Source of the DNA: Dasyornis broadbenti
Taxonomy: Eukaryota > Chordata > Aves > Passeriformes > Dasyornithidae
DNA length: 64,000 nt
Direction: 5' to 3'
NCBI GenBank assembly: GCA_013397935.1
Contig: VZRN01004204.1
Span: forward strand, 568,581 to 632,580
The first letter of the stretch is position 1; the number at the start of each line of letters is the position of its first letter. Below are positions 12,501 through 25,319 of the stretch, one piece after another. Under the pieces are notes generated by a model. It was not told the origin of the DNA and searched no databases. It saw only the letters and a list, made by a program, of their open reading frames with translations. The translations under genes were made by a program, and so were the position numbers.

Positions 12501-15500
12501 CAAAACCATTGATTTTCTTTATCTAACATCCTCATCCCTACTGGCATCACTCTTAAAATCTTCAAACGAGGAAGAAGAAAATAACAGAAAAAGACACCTT
12601 TGTTAAGGACAAAATATACTTTGCATCATTATCGCGTAATGAGAACACTCAAGGAAACAGTCACTCTATTCTGTATGGAGGTGTGAATCTTCATCAAATA
12701 CACAATCATTACTTTGTAATATTTTCTAATTCTAAAATCCAGTTACTGCTGAAACTGAAGTGTTCACTCAGTGCTGCACAAGACGCTAAATTTTGCTTTT
12801 TATGGAATGGATTTTTGACGCACATTTTTGCAGCTGGCATCACACAAGACAGAGTTTGATATAATGAAGGAAAATGAGTAAGCTACTTGGAAAACAATTG
12901 CAGAGTAATAGTTTTAATAGAATATTTCAAAATCTTCTCTTCCTCAAGAGCCTGGCTTCTCACAGCTTCTGAGCTCCTCTGCTCAGACCAATGAAAATGA
13001 GAAACAAAGTATGAACAAAATATTTTCCCTCTTAATAGAAATTCAAGAAGTTAATCAGATGGAAATAGTTTCCTTTCATGTTGACCTGCACCAAGATGTT
13101 GCAAAATGCAAATAAACTTCAAAAATATCTTAACATCACATACTTAATTGCCACAGAAAACCAAGAAGTCAAGTTTTTCTTATACTTTGGCCTTACTCTT
13201 TCCCCACAAGAGATCTTTGGAAGAACCATCCAGCTAATATCCTAATATTATGTCTTTATCTTGCTTACAAAAGTTGTCTGAGTATAAAAAATGCACACGG
13301 TAAAAATTATAAAAGCAGCTCTGTATTGTATATATTACTGTATCCTGTCTAAAGAGACAAATTGCTCAACTTTCAGACAGTGAATGTAACCGCAGGAAAA
13401 AAGCCCACAAGAGTTAAAACAGGAAAAAACATCAAAACATTACACCAATATCTCCAGAGAAAGCTACTCCATCAATTCACCAGCTGAAAAATAAAACCCA
13501 GTACTTTTTATTTCAGCTTCTGCCAAGCAGCTACTCTCAACAAGTGTGCCAGAATTCAATGCATTCAATAAAAAGCAATTCCTTGTGCTTCTGGTTTTCA
13601 GGCCCAGTAGATGGAGCCACGGATCTACTTTCTCGGTAACTGCAAATATGAAAAAGCAACAGTCTGTGTCTTTTACATTTCTTACTGCCTTTGAGGCAAA
13701 AATTTAGGAAACAAAATTATTTGTAAATTTTACCATTATCATAATTACTTGTACACCCCAAAAGACAATATATGCTTATTCAACACTGTAATGTGTAGCT
13801 GATTGCAAACACTCCCTTTACAAATAAACCAACTTGCTATTACTGCTCATTGCTTTCTAAACAAAGCTTTCCTAAAGAGGTTCTCCTTAAACATGCACTT
13901 CCTAGAAATATCAAAAATCATTTTCCACACAAAAAACCAAAACTGAATTAGCTATCATAGTTTAAACTGGGAGATGACATGACACATAGGTGAAAGGCCT
14001 CAAACTTTAAATTAGAGCAGGATATATCAATATGTATCTGGATGATTTTCACGCTCCACTCATGGCTTAAGTATGATGATACATTTTCTTTATTGCTTTG
14101 AATCAGGATCCATACAATAAAGTAACACACACAGGAGTAAGATCTGCATCTTAGACTGCAAATATCCTCCCTCCATCCCTCACGTGGGCACTACCATGCA
14201 GAAGGAGGCAAGGATCATGTCACAGATAGAGTCTCTATAGACCAGCTGGCTCCAGCCTTACACAGAAATTAAATTTGCCCCAGGATATTACAAATACCCT
14301 CAAAACTACATGAAAATAAATATTTGTAATTGTTGGTGAGTCAACAGAAGTCCTGATGCAGCTGACACACTTATCAGAAGCAGTCCGTTAGTCTGGGTAA
14401 CATCATAGCCTGTGGCTCCCACACAAATTGTTACACTTCCATCATTTGGATTCCAGCTGTATTGCTGCTGTATTGCCCTTAGCTTTTAAGCATTACTGCT
14501 TTCAATATAGCTCTAATTCTTTTCCAATATTATTTGTCTCTCTGGTACATTTCTGACTTGGTTTTACCTGCACAGCTCCCAGAGGTCACTGTGTGTGATC
14601 AACCCTGTACATGAGGAGAACATAGGAGTCAAAAAAAGCCATTAAAAATCAGTTTACATTTAAAACAAAAGCAAACAAATGAACACCAGATAAATACTCA
14701 GGGTTTTAGCTGTTACCAAGGACAGTGCAACTGCATTAATAGGATCTTATTGAAAATATCAGCAAAGCCAAATTCCTGAACAATAGACGGCACTAGCTAG
14801 GAAAGGTGGGATTGTGATACTGAAACAACCTGGTTTTGCAAATTAAATCAATGAAACTCCTTCTAATACATAATAGCTCCATTTACTTTTGTGAATAACA
14901 CTCTTCCCTTCTCTTTCCTTGTGCATGTAACCTTTGCAGTGTGCGGTAGAGAGCTCCAGAGTGTATTCTGTGGAACAGCAGCGACTGTCGTAATTCTCAC
15001 AGTGAAATTTTATTTTTTACCATGTCCACACTTGCTTGGAGGTTAGTTTTTCTGAACAGTTTTTATAAACAACGGAAGAATATCTAGCAAAGGGCGCTAG
15101 ACCTTTAGAAGTTATTTACATCTATACACTTGCACACGTGTACAACTCCACACTCTTCTCCCACTTAGCACTGAAAACTGGTTGGGCAAAAAAAGCTTTT
15201 CTATATCTAGGAACAGCTTTTATATATCTAGGGGAAAAAAGAACACAGAATCCAAACACTGAGTTACCCTAAGGCAAGAGATGAGATTTCTTTCAGTTTC
15301 CTGCATTCTGCAGCCCAGGCTTATCTTTATTTTCAAATACTCCTGTGCTTTCAGGAAATGAGAGAGGAAACAAACAGATAAATTTGCAATAAAGAAGTCT
15401 GAAGCCACACACATACATCAAAAGCCCATCTCCCATTTTGACTGGTCTCGTACCAGTTGAAGGCAGTGTTTTCATATATCCATAACTGCTATTCCCAGTG

Positions 15501-17040
15501 TTGTGATTAAATCAGAAGTGTAACAACCAAAACAACAACTGTAGGTAAGTTATCTATATATCCTCTTTTGACTTTAAATCAGCCAGAAGGCAAACATTAG
15601 CATAAGACAAGTTATACGCAACCCATTTTATCATTCATTATCACTAGGTATGTAAATTTACCCCACTCGTACCACATGAACTGTGGCTTTACTAAAGGAG
15701 AACCAGGGTAACTGACGTTTAGAACCCTAGAGGCCACAGTACTCTCACATTTGAACAATCCCCTATTTCAAATGTCTCTGCATCACACCAAAGGTTATCT
15801 CTGAGCACTTCAATATAATATATAAAATAACAGAAGTGAACCAATCTTACTGTTAGTCTTTAAAAATACTCAGCAGCCAGTTACTCGTCAGTAAGAGCTG
15901 GGATAATCTACTAGCAAAAAGCTGATTGTGTGAAGATAAACAATTAACTTTCACCCATTCAACAATCAGACATAAGAAAGGTCAGAAATAGGGTAAGGAC
16001 CATAGCACGGTGAAGCAGCAGTCACATTCATATGACTGGGTTTTGGTGTCTTCTGCTGCTTTTTTAACAGAGGAGAAACCATATCTCTGACCTCTGTCAC
16101 TTATCTAGATTCTGGAGAAGTGTACAGTGCCTTTCTTACAGCATCTGGTATTCACAGTATTTAACAGTTTAATGAGAAACAGTTACAAGTATAAGTAATA
16201 ACCTGGAAATGCAAGCATCAAAGAGTATAAGCTTGCTTTGTGATTCAAATGCCATGGCATCAATTCCCCCAATTATCTTTCCCAAATATGCTCCCATGCA
16301 ATGAATTATTCACTTTTAACAAGTGAAGTGGACTTACACAGGTCCCTGAGTACACATGGAAATTATACCATGAAGGGACAAAGAGAAATGGACTAGTGTT
16401 GAGACATCTTGGATGGACATAGAGATAGCCTTCCAGGGACTGCAAAGGATCCAGTAGGATCAAATGCCATCCTTCTTCCCTCACATCTTTCTCTCATCCC
16501 CATTCTTGATGCTCAAGATTGTGTTTTTACAATGCTTAGAGATAGCAGAAAACCACGTTCTGCCACAATTTTAAGGAAAATAATTATATTTAGACTTCAC
16601 ACTAAATACTAGTATTTAGTCATAAATATAGGATGTGTTTATATATAGACAGCAATTTGACTTCTGGCTGTACTTTATTATTAGTAAAAGGGAAAAGCAA
16701 CCTACAAAGAATCAAAGCTATTTTTTTCTTTCATGCATGAAAAATAGGTGTACATGAGCCCACTAGAGCACTGACTCATGTGCACATTGAAAAACAGCAG
16801 ACCTACCATTTGCCTCAGCCCAGGACATAAAGAGAGGAAGAGACTTCTTGCCAGCCATTTGCTCTGGAATTCAAGTGGAACAGATCACTGCTGCAGAAAG
16901 CAGTTGGTATTCTCACGAGGAAAATACCAGGAATAACACAGGCCTAGCTCTATGCTGTTCAGTGCACAAATTCTGTTGGTAGAGTGAAGCAAAGCACCAA
17001 TATTGGCTATAGCTCCCACAGGCATTCAAAGCATCTCTAT
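9588..17040. other. Intronic stretch without recognisable genes
   Basis: AT-rich intron sequence. A TATA/CATATA-rich patch lies around 12135-12190. The open frame at 11266-11661 (131 codons) sits in a locally GC-richer spot but shows no domain or codon pattern I recognise. I see no RNA gene, CR1 fragment or CRISPR-like array here. Confidence 0.6.
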
Positions 17041-17050
17041 CAGCTCCACC

Positions 17051-17215
17051 CCCACCAAAAAAAAAAAAAANNNNNNNNNNNNNNNNNNNNNNNNNNNCAA
17101 AAAAAAAAAAAAAAAAAAAAAAAAAACAAACAACCACCAAGACAAAACCACAAAAAAACCCCACAAAACAAAACAAAAAACCAAACAAACAAACAAACAA
17201 AAAAAACCCACAACA
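17051..17215. repeat. Poly(A) and A/C-rich low-complexity tract with assembly gap
   Basis: An A run (17057-17070) is followed by 27 unknown bases (17071-17097), a second A run (17099-17126) and an A/C-rich tail with CAAA repeats up to about 17215. The N run marks an unresolved homopolymer, so the true length is unknown. Open frames crossing it (poly-Lys or poly-Phe) are artefacts. Confidence 0.95.
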
Positions 17216-17654
17216 GCAAAAACACAGCTGACTGAAAATATTCTGCTGGCTCACGAGACATCATAAAGGTCTGTAAAGCATCATCTATTTGATTTGCACA
17301 GTTAGTAGTCCATTCAAGTTCAGCTTTAATGTGCTCTTTCTAAAATCAGCATCTCTTGCTCACTTCAAGCAACCACCTCATAACTGTCTCAGCATTGTGC
17401 AGTCCCAGCAGAGCTGCAACTCTTTGTTCAGTGCTCTCCCTCTATTCCTTTTACCTTCCTGAATCACAGCTTCAGTGTCATCAGCGATTTACTTTTTATG
17501 ATAAAGCTTCCTACACGTTTCCCAGTCTGGCTCCTTTCAGTCTCAAGTGCCACCTGCTTTTGCTGTGTGTATGGCAATCACAGTGACAACAAGGCTTGGG
17601 GTCATTTATTACCTCTGTCACTGGTACAATGTGTGACCTTAACTGCATTAAAAA

Positions 17655-17729
17655 GGACCAAATCCTCATCTGCTGTAAATTCAACAGGCTCCAATGAAAT
17701 GAATCATGCTGATTTAAACCATTTGGCCT
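17655..17729. repeat. Ancient palindromic amniote repeat, decayed
   Basis: The segment has CAAATCCTCATCTGCTGTAA on the left and GCTGATTTAAACCATTTGG on the right, with an AGGCTCCAATGAAATGAATC centre. The halves are roughly inverted copies. It resembles, from memory, a widespread old palindromic repeat of amniote genomes (AGCTGATTTACACC-type arms around a TCCATTGA core). I cannot give the family name with certainty. Many substitutions suggest great age. Confidence 0.5.
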
Positions 17730-19439
17730 TTCATCCTTATAAGCCTCAATCACCCCATCTGTAACTCTTATTTAACTCTTGCAGAAGCAACACTTGGACG
17801 TGCATGATCCAATCAGTCCCAGAACACAGACTTATAATTTAAGCAGATGGAAGCCAGGTTTTCTCTGTCTTTTTTTTTTTTTATGCTGACCAAGTACAGA
17901 ATCCCTTAATGGATTACAATGAAAATTGATAAAACCCTAGCAAATTAATAATGCAATTCTGAAGAGCCATACACCTGTGTTCCTTTCCAACTTCTCTCGA
18001 TGTGTCTGCTTAAAGCTGCTGTTAAAAACAGAGCACTAAGATAGACCAACACATGGTTCACCTCACATCCTCACAGTCAAAAAGGCAGGGCATCAAGAAC
18101 TCTTTCAGGGGATCCACTGTGCTTTTGTCCCATTGAAGACAATAGGATGGCTCGTCTTGAGAGAAGGATGCGCTTTTAACTGAAATTTCAAAAATACAAC
18201 ATCTCTGTGGCTAATAGTATTCATGAAAGCAAACTGTGAAGGCTTTGCCTAACACTAGGCAGACTAATTTACAGATTGGTCTTTGATTAATAAAAAGGTA
18301 ATTGTAGTGTATCACTGTTGCAGCTGTTGACTGTATAACCACAAAGTAATATAACAGCAAAGCTCTTTTACAAACTCCTCTACGCTCAGCAGAAAAGAAA
18401 AATTCCCAACTCATGCCTTGAAAGAAATTTGGTGATGCAAAATGAACTGATAACCCTCAGACTGAGGATTCAGATTGACTGAAACCTTCCAGGCAAGCTA
18501 CTCACAGTTTACTACCTCTAATGAAAGGGAACCACATGATTCCTGTTCCCTGCAGTTTTTACCACATAAAGATGTGTGCCTCATGGGGATGAATATTAAA
18601 TACATTCATAATTACCAACCTCAATAATTTTATTATTTTAATTGCAAACTAACTCCTTTTGTTTCTTTATATATTAACGTACTCCACTGGGCAGTACTTA
18701 TAAGGAGAATACATTTTTAGGAATTGATCATGCTACATTTAGAAATAAATAGTGACACTTACCATGTTCTACCTAAGACTTCCACAAACCTTAGCAAAGA
18801 CTCAGGCAAGACCCTTTTTGTTATATTAAAATTATAATTATTTCTAGATTAAATTTATCACACTCATTTCCACCTGTCTTCTTGCTAATAAAAACAATGA
18901 AAAAAAAGAACACTCAAGAAAATTCAATATATTCATATACTCAAATTCTAATTGCAAGTTGTTAATCAAACATTAAAACACAGTGGCTCACATTCTGTAG
19001 CTTTGAGTATAGCACACTTTTAGACAACCAAGTGCCATAGTAATGCTTGGAATCATGTATACAACCTTATACACACACAGTGAAGACCTGCATTTTGTTT
19101 TCAAAACTGAAGGCTAACAAAGTCAAAGCATAAAACTGATCCCCAGAAAGCAAGCACAGAAAGAAGTAAACAAACTTGAAAACTCAGAGCTGCCTAAACG
19201 GAACAAAAACATTGTGGAAGTTCCTAAGAATTCCAGAAAAATTAACACCTAATTTATTTCTCTGGATTTAGGAACCCAGTTACAGCTTGTAGTCACAACA
19301 CAACACAAACTTCCATTAATGTTAGTACTCGACCCAAATCTCAACACAGCAAAGTGTACAAAAAGATGGTATATGATGGTTTCCATTTATCCCAGGTACT
19401 ACATAAATATCCAGGTGTTAAGTGGAAGAGTAAAGGTCT

Positions 19440-19530
19440 TCAAAGCCATTAGCTGTGTTTCCCCTGCTTAGCAATGACCTGCTCTGTGACCAAGCAACCC
19501 ATAAGAACCTATCCCTCTCATTAGAATCAC
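19440..19530. repeat. Possible old SINE-like (MIR/CORE type) fragment
   Basis: The order 'GACCTGCTCTGTGACCAAGC ... AACCTATCCCTCTCATTAG' faintly resembles the 3' half of MIR-type SINEs. The similarity is weak and could be chance. Confidence 0.2.
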
Positions 19531-20572
19531 TATACCAGGAATACTTTAAACCTAATACATATTTAAACTTCATTTTTAAATTTCAGAGTCCTTAGATATA
19601 AGAAAAAGGTTTTTTACTCTATGTCTCTGGTGTGCTTTGTCACTGTTAGCCAAAACCAAGCTGTACAGCTTCTAAAAGGCTTGAATCAGAATCCATCATC
19701 ATGTCCAAGTTTATGTCATTTGCTCCCCTTTAACACCAAATATAACTCCCAAAGTTAGTTTGATTTTCTGAAAGATCAGGGACATTTGTGACAGCATTTT
19801 TGCTTTATGGCAGTCTCAGGAAGTCAAATCATATAATTCACTTCTTATCAGGGTGCAATCCATCTGTATTCTGCCTCCTGGTTGGGATAACAGAAAGCAG
19901 AGATAACGACAACATGCATAGAAGGTTGGTAGGAAGACAAATTGCTATTTCTTTACAACATGTAAAGACCCTCATGTCTAAGCAACACAAAACCATAGTC
20001 AATATTTGGCCTCCAACAATTTCAGGATATACAAAGGATAAACAATTAAACAGAAACACATATTTGGTGAGCAAGGATGTCTATAGCAATGGAGAAATTA
20101 TGGCAGAAATAACCTTTTATGTCAATTCAGAGGAAGCAGTTTGGAGACCAGTCTCAAGGCAGCATCCCAACAGGAAAGACGCTTATTGAAATAACAATTG
20201 CTCAGAAAGTCAAGGAAGAAATTTAACTCACATCTCAACCTAGAGAGAAGACAAATGCCTAGAACAGAGAGTTAAAGAAAAATATAGTAGAAATGCAAAA
20301 TATATTAAAAACGTTAGTAAGAGAAAAAAATTGAAAAGAGAAGTTTGGTGATAAAACCATGTCTGAATGAGGAAGAGTACTAAAGTCATCCCAACTTAAT
20401 TTTTAATTCCATTGAAAGATACATCACAGATGAGTTTACTGACTTACTGCATAATGACATTCTCTCAGAGCCAGTCAAACTCAACTTGAACTCAGAAAAA
20501 TGATCTTCTGAACAAGCATGCTACAAGGTTCAGTTTTTCTTGTGGTAACTCATAAATGTTAACTAACTCAAT

Positions 20573-20724
20573 TCTGCCAAGCACTTAAACACATGCTTGA
20601 CTTTGAGAATAATCTCACCCCTATTCAGTAAAACACTTAAAAGCACACGCTTCTTGTAGAACATAAGTGATCCATTGACTTCAAATGGGACATAAGCACA
20701 ATGCCGAGTGCTTTGCTGGATCAG
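20573..20724. repeat. Ancient palindromic amniote repeat, second type
   Basis: The left arm has GCCAAGCACTTAAACACATG and CTTGACTTTGAGAA. The centre has CCATTGACTTCAAATGGGAC. The right end has GAGTGCTTTGCTGGATCAG, and the reverse complement of that end resembles the left arm. This matches my memory of an old palindromic repeat common in reptiles and birds (AAGCACTT arms around a CATTGACTTCAATGGG core). Family name not certain. Confidence 0.55.
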
Positions 20725-20789
20725 TCCACAAAGACATAATTTAGTCCCCTTCACTGGATGAATTGGACATCCTATGTCTTGCCATTTCA

Positions 20790-20799
20790 TAATAAAAGA

Positions 20800-20835
<36 letters not shown>
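20790..20835 (+). repeat. AATAAA followed by a 35-base poly(A) run
   Basis: An AATAAA hexamer (about 20790-20796) is followed within ten bases by 35 consecutive A (20801-20835) and then CCC plus further A. This resembles the tail of a retroposed transcript on the plus strand. Upstream sequence is an ancient repeat with no gene body I recognise, and no flanking target-site duplication was found. A simple homopolymer expansion is equally possible. Confidence 0.6.
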
Positions 20836-20837
<2 letters not shown>

Positions 20838-22054
20838 CAAAAAAAACCTTAAAGGGTCAAATTAACTATGTAGTAACTGTAACCCAAAGCGTCCTGTTCT
20901 GAACGCTTTTTAGGGTTATTGTAAAAGCTGAAATGAATTCTCAGTATATTTTATATACTAAGAACAAATGAATGCATTATTTTCTCAAATTTATGCACAA
21001 GCCTAATTGCTATGCAGGCACAATTAAGAAGATCTAAGAAATGCAAAACCAAGATACCATATGGTTCTCAGTTCCAAAAATCAGAGACATAAGAGCGGAT
21101 TTCACACACTTGTGTGTGAACATAAAAACTCAGATTAAAAGACAGCTAAATACAGGTCTCCTGTCTTGAATGTATTAAAGAGGTGCAAAAAAAAAAAGTA
21201 TGGGTATTTCCCAACTATCGCAATAAGTAAACAGTTTGCACAGTAATTACTTAAAGGCTAACAATATCAAGTTTTAAAAAATTGGATTCAGAGGGATATA
21301 TTACTTCATTTCCACGTGTATACTTATGAGAAACCAACATTTGTATATCCCTGACCTCTGATTCTAAACAGATCTGCAACTTTGCGGATTTAGTTACGTT
21401 CTTTTGAGATAAGTGAGATGAGCAGTTTGCACGTATTTCATTTTACACAAGCATATTTTGTCTGCTTTAGTAGCACTAGGTGAGTCTGAAGAAAGTTGCA
21501 GGGGAGAAATATCAGTAAACTGGAGGGAAAATTCAGAAAATTAGGCTGTGCAATCTCAGTTACTACATCAGCACTCACAATGGAGTAATTACAAGATTAC
21601 AGCTAAAAGTTTTGGACAGCTTTAAGTTTTAGCTTATGACAGTGTCTAGTCATGGCTTACTCCATCCCACCCTAGCTCTACAATATTAAATAGCAATAGA
21701 GCTCCCACAGTCCCAAAGCTGTCTACAAATATCAGAGAGCATACTGCGAATGCACATGTGCAGTCTCACAGCTGTTGCAAAAACAGTAATCCAAGACCCA
21801 TTTCTCTCCACAGCCCTCAATGATCAGATAACAAAACTCACTCCTGGCAGTAAATATTATTCCTATTGCACCTTGTATCACAAAGCCTGGCCTTTCCCAT
21901 TTTAAAGGCTTGCTTTGACATACTCAATAATTTTAGCTGCTTCTGCTTAGCTGTGTCTTCCTCAAAGTGAAAAATGTCAAGCAGAAAGCTTTAGTGCACC
22001 TGAAAGTGAAGCCAACAAGTAATTCATTAGAGTCACTAACTCACTAATGTCTAA

Positions 22055-22398
22055 GTGGACATCACTAACCAGTCATGTCCCTCAAGGTCTGTACTGGGAC
22101 CAGCGTTATTGAGTATCTTCATCAATAACAAAGACAGCAAGAGTAATTGCACCTCCAGCAACTTCATGGATGACACTGAGAACAGCTCTAAATTGAAAGC
22201 ATGTAGGATTAGATTGAACATAAAAAGGACATTTTTTATTATGAGAGTGGTGAGACACTGGAACAAGATGCTCAAAGAATCGGTGAACTCTCCATCCCTG
22301 GAAGTGGTCAAGGCCAGGATGGATTGGGTTTTGAGCAACTTGTTTAAGTGCAAAGTATTCCTGCCCATGGCAGTGGGGTTGGAACATGTTGGTGGCTG
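22055..22398 (+). mobile_element. CR1 LINE fragment: RT piece fused to 3' piece
   Basis: The plus-strand frame reads VLGPALLSIFIN and then FMDDTE, the decayed equivalent of the CR1 reverse-transcriptase block before and at the catalytic Asp-Asp motif (about 22085-22190). It then jumps to sequence typical of the CR1 3' region (VVRHWNKMLKESVNSPSLEV, about 22245-22310). In an intact CR1 these are well over a kilobase apart, so this copy has an internal deletion. The end near 22398 lacks the usual terminal octamers. Confidence 0.85.
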
Positions 22399-23942
22399 AA
22401 GCCAGCATCACAACTCAGATTCTGCACACCAGGACAGAAAACATCATCTGCTTAGAACTGCTTTAACACAGTTGCTGAACCAGAACCTCCTACACTGCAG
22501 CACAACATGAGAATGTATTCCCAAAATACAGCCCATTTACATCTGATTACAGAAACATCTACTGATCGCCATTCCAATTTTCACATCTGCCTTGATCTTT
22601 TTGTTACATAATGAAGCTTTCAAACTGGAAACAACTAGTAAGTTAAGGGCCAGAACAGGGATGTTTAAGCCACTGATGTTACCAACTTCTATGAATAAGA
22701 ACCCTTGTTACTACATGAAATGAACAACAGTGAATCTCTTCGCATATTTACCCTCATTGTATTTTCACGAATTTATTTTCCAAGAATTGAATGTGTTCCT
22801 TGATTATTCTTCTTTAGGAGAGGAAAAAAAAAAAAACAAAAGACAATTATCTAACCAAAATACTCTGCTGCTTGTTAAACACATAAACAGGGGATGTTCT
22901 GTGAGAAGATGGAAACCAAAATTCAAAAGAGCAACATCACCTGAACTCCAACAGCAGTAGTCAGATTAAGAGATCTTATTTTGAAAACTTAAAGCACGTT
23001 CTGAACCCTGGTATAGTACACCTACTTGTTATTCTTGTGGGGATGCACATAGATACCCAAAACACAGATAGCATGAAGCAGGAGCAAGCACACACTGCCT
23101 AGAAGTCTCACCAGAATGGTGAGTATGTTAATACTTAATCCAGTAGTTCTTGATAGACAACAAGGAGTCACTTTGCACTTGTAAATGTCACATTTAAGCA
23201 AGCATCCTGCTGGCAGAATCTCTCTGTACACTGTAAAAACAGTGCTAACAAAATTATATGGAGAGATGGAATAAAAAGTCCACAGAGGGTAAATAAGTAG
23301 AAGAAATGAACGAGAGCTCTGTTCCTGGACAGCAAACTGCCAGATTCAGAGCCATCAAACCAATCGCTCTACTTTAGCAGAGCAGAATATATTTTGCATG
23401 AAAGTTCTAGAACTTTAGAAGTGTTACCAAGAAATTGCACTAGTGACAGCACTGTGCCATCCGCCAGCTTGGACGAGGTATTTTAAAATCTGATGCACAG
23501 CAGTCTTAACTAATCAGTCTTGCTGAGATCTCTCAAAAAATCACAATTCTGTGCAGAGACACAAAGAGGACTTCTAAAAATCTACTCTTATCTGACTACA
23601 GCTTACACAGACAATACCAAAAAGCTGCATAAACTTCTTGAGATAATTTCCCAGAGTGTTACACTCAATGTCTTTACGTTCAGTGATGACAGACAATGAC
23701 AACAGCAAATCTCCCTCATTTTCTTCTGTCAAGAACATATGTCACAAATGCAAGTACCACATTCAGGAGATGTCTAAGAAACAAGGCAATAATCTTCTAG
23801 CATCTGACAGCGACCAGACAGTGCAATTTAGTAGAGGAAAACACTGAATAGAAATGAAGCCTTTCCTTAAAAAGAAAATGCTGCTACAAGAAGCTTCAAG
23901 ATAGTTTTTCTTCTTCAGCTGGTGACAAAAGTATCTGCTATT

Positions 23943-23962
23943 AAAAAAAAAAAAAAAAAAAA
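23943..23962. repeat. Poly(A) run of 20
   Basis: Twenty consecutive A on the plus strand. No retroposed sequence is recognisable next to it. Confidence 0.95.
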
Positions 23963-25221
23963 GAGCTTCTTATTTCAGAAGTCATGTATTATTTTGATTA
24001 GATCAATGCTTGTAGGTCCTGTCTCAGTCACCTGATTTATTTAATCACATCTACATTTAAGAAAATACGGTCAATATTTCAATGAACTTCCAATTCAAAT
24101 ATGAAACAGATCTGAACTTAACAAGCAAAGGTGCAGGATGAAATTTAAAGGCTATTATAGAAACTAGTTATTCTGTGATAGTATAAAGTTTTCTACTGTG
24201 GTTCTAAGCTAGTCTTAAAAATAGGGATTACACATTACATAGACCTCTGAGGGAAGTCAGTAGTAATTGGTTTTCCTTCTCCTCTGCCTTGATTCTAGAG
24301 ATATTATAGGTATTTTGCAACTTTTTTAGTTAGCCACAGCCTCTTCTTTCACGCTAACAATTAAGTCTTTTACTCATAATTTATAATTCAAATGAGTATT
24401 TCTTAGGTCTTTCACAGTCAAGCAAAAGGCTTAACAAAGTACAGGAGATCTCTCTTGGTGAGCACACTTCTTGGTCTCAATTTTCCTATATACATTCACT
24501 GAGTACCCGAAGGCAGCAGAATATCACTGTCCTCTGTGCCTTCCCCTTGTTGACTTTTGCCATTCCCTAACAAATCTACTGTGCAAATCACAGTCCCTGA
24601 GAAATTCCAAAAGTGTCCCATCAGACACTTCTAAAGTCTTTGTCTACGTTGCTTCTTATTTAATGCCCAATTAATTTTTTTAAATTATTGTCGTTGTTTT
24701 ACATGTATGACATTTTTAATTTGTATTCACGTTTTTGAAAGATAATGTATCATATCTTTGTCTCTCTTTTCTACCTTCAACCCAGCTGCAAAGTGGATGG
24801 AGTTCTTTAATTTCCATCCCATGTGGAAAATTACACTACTGCTGTATTGCTTTTCCCTTAATGACACCAATAAAATTACCACCTCTGCTTTAGTCCTAAA
24901 GTCCTGTCAAGAAGGGCAGAGATTGCATTCTGTGTCACCTCTTAAGCTCATTACTGTTCTAATAATTATGTCAAGGGTTACAACATTTTTTGGCTGTGAG
25001 CCAAAAGACGCTCTGTAAAATATTATGACGCATTCTCTTTCAGTTTCTTTTTTGGATCCTATCACAAACTATTTCAGAAGACATGGCAAGAAGAAAAATA
25101 GGTGCAGCTTCAGGGAAGTGCAACAGCAGCCCTGATCTTCATGAGTTACTTTCCCTTTATTGCGTACACAGCATAAACACAAACACAATTCTTCATCCTG
25201 CTAAAATAATGAACATATATA

Positions 25222-25254
25222 TTTCCTTATATATATATATGTATATGTATATAT
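25222..25254. repeat. TA/TATG microsatellite
   Basis: Alternating TA with GTATATG interruptions; a simple dinucleotide repeat. Confidence 0.85.
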
Positions 25255-25319
25255 TCCCCATGGAATGCCAGGATGATTGCTCCTGCAAGAACTATGAGTT
25301 AGCCGCTGGCTTAAGGAAA

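Noticed and set aside
16913..17266. Several open frames across the first N gap
   Set aside because: They are poly-Lys or poly-Phe readings of low-complexity sequence and unknown bases.
19788..20189. 133-codon plus-strand open frame
   Set aside because: No start context, domain or family resemblance; ordinary chance length for AT-rich DNA.
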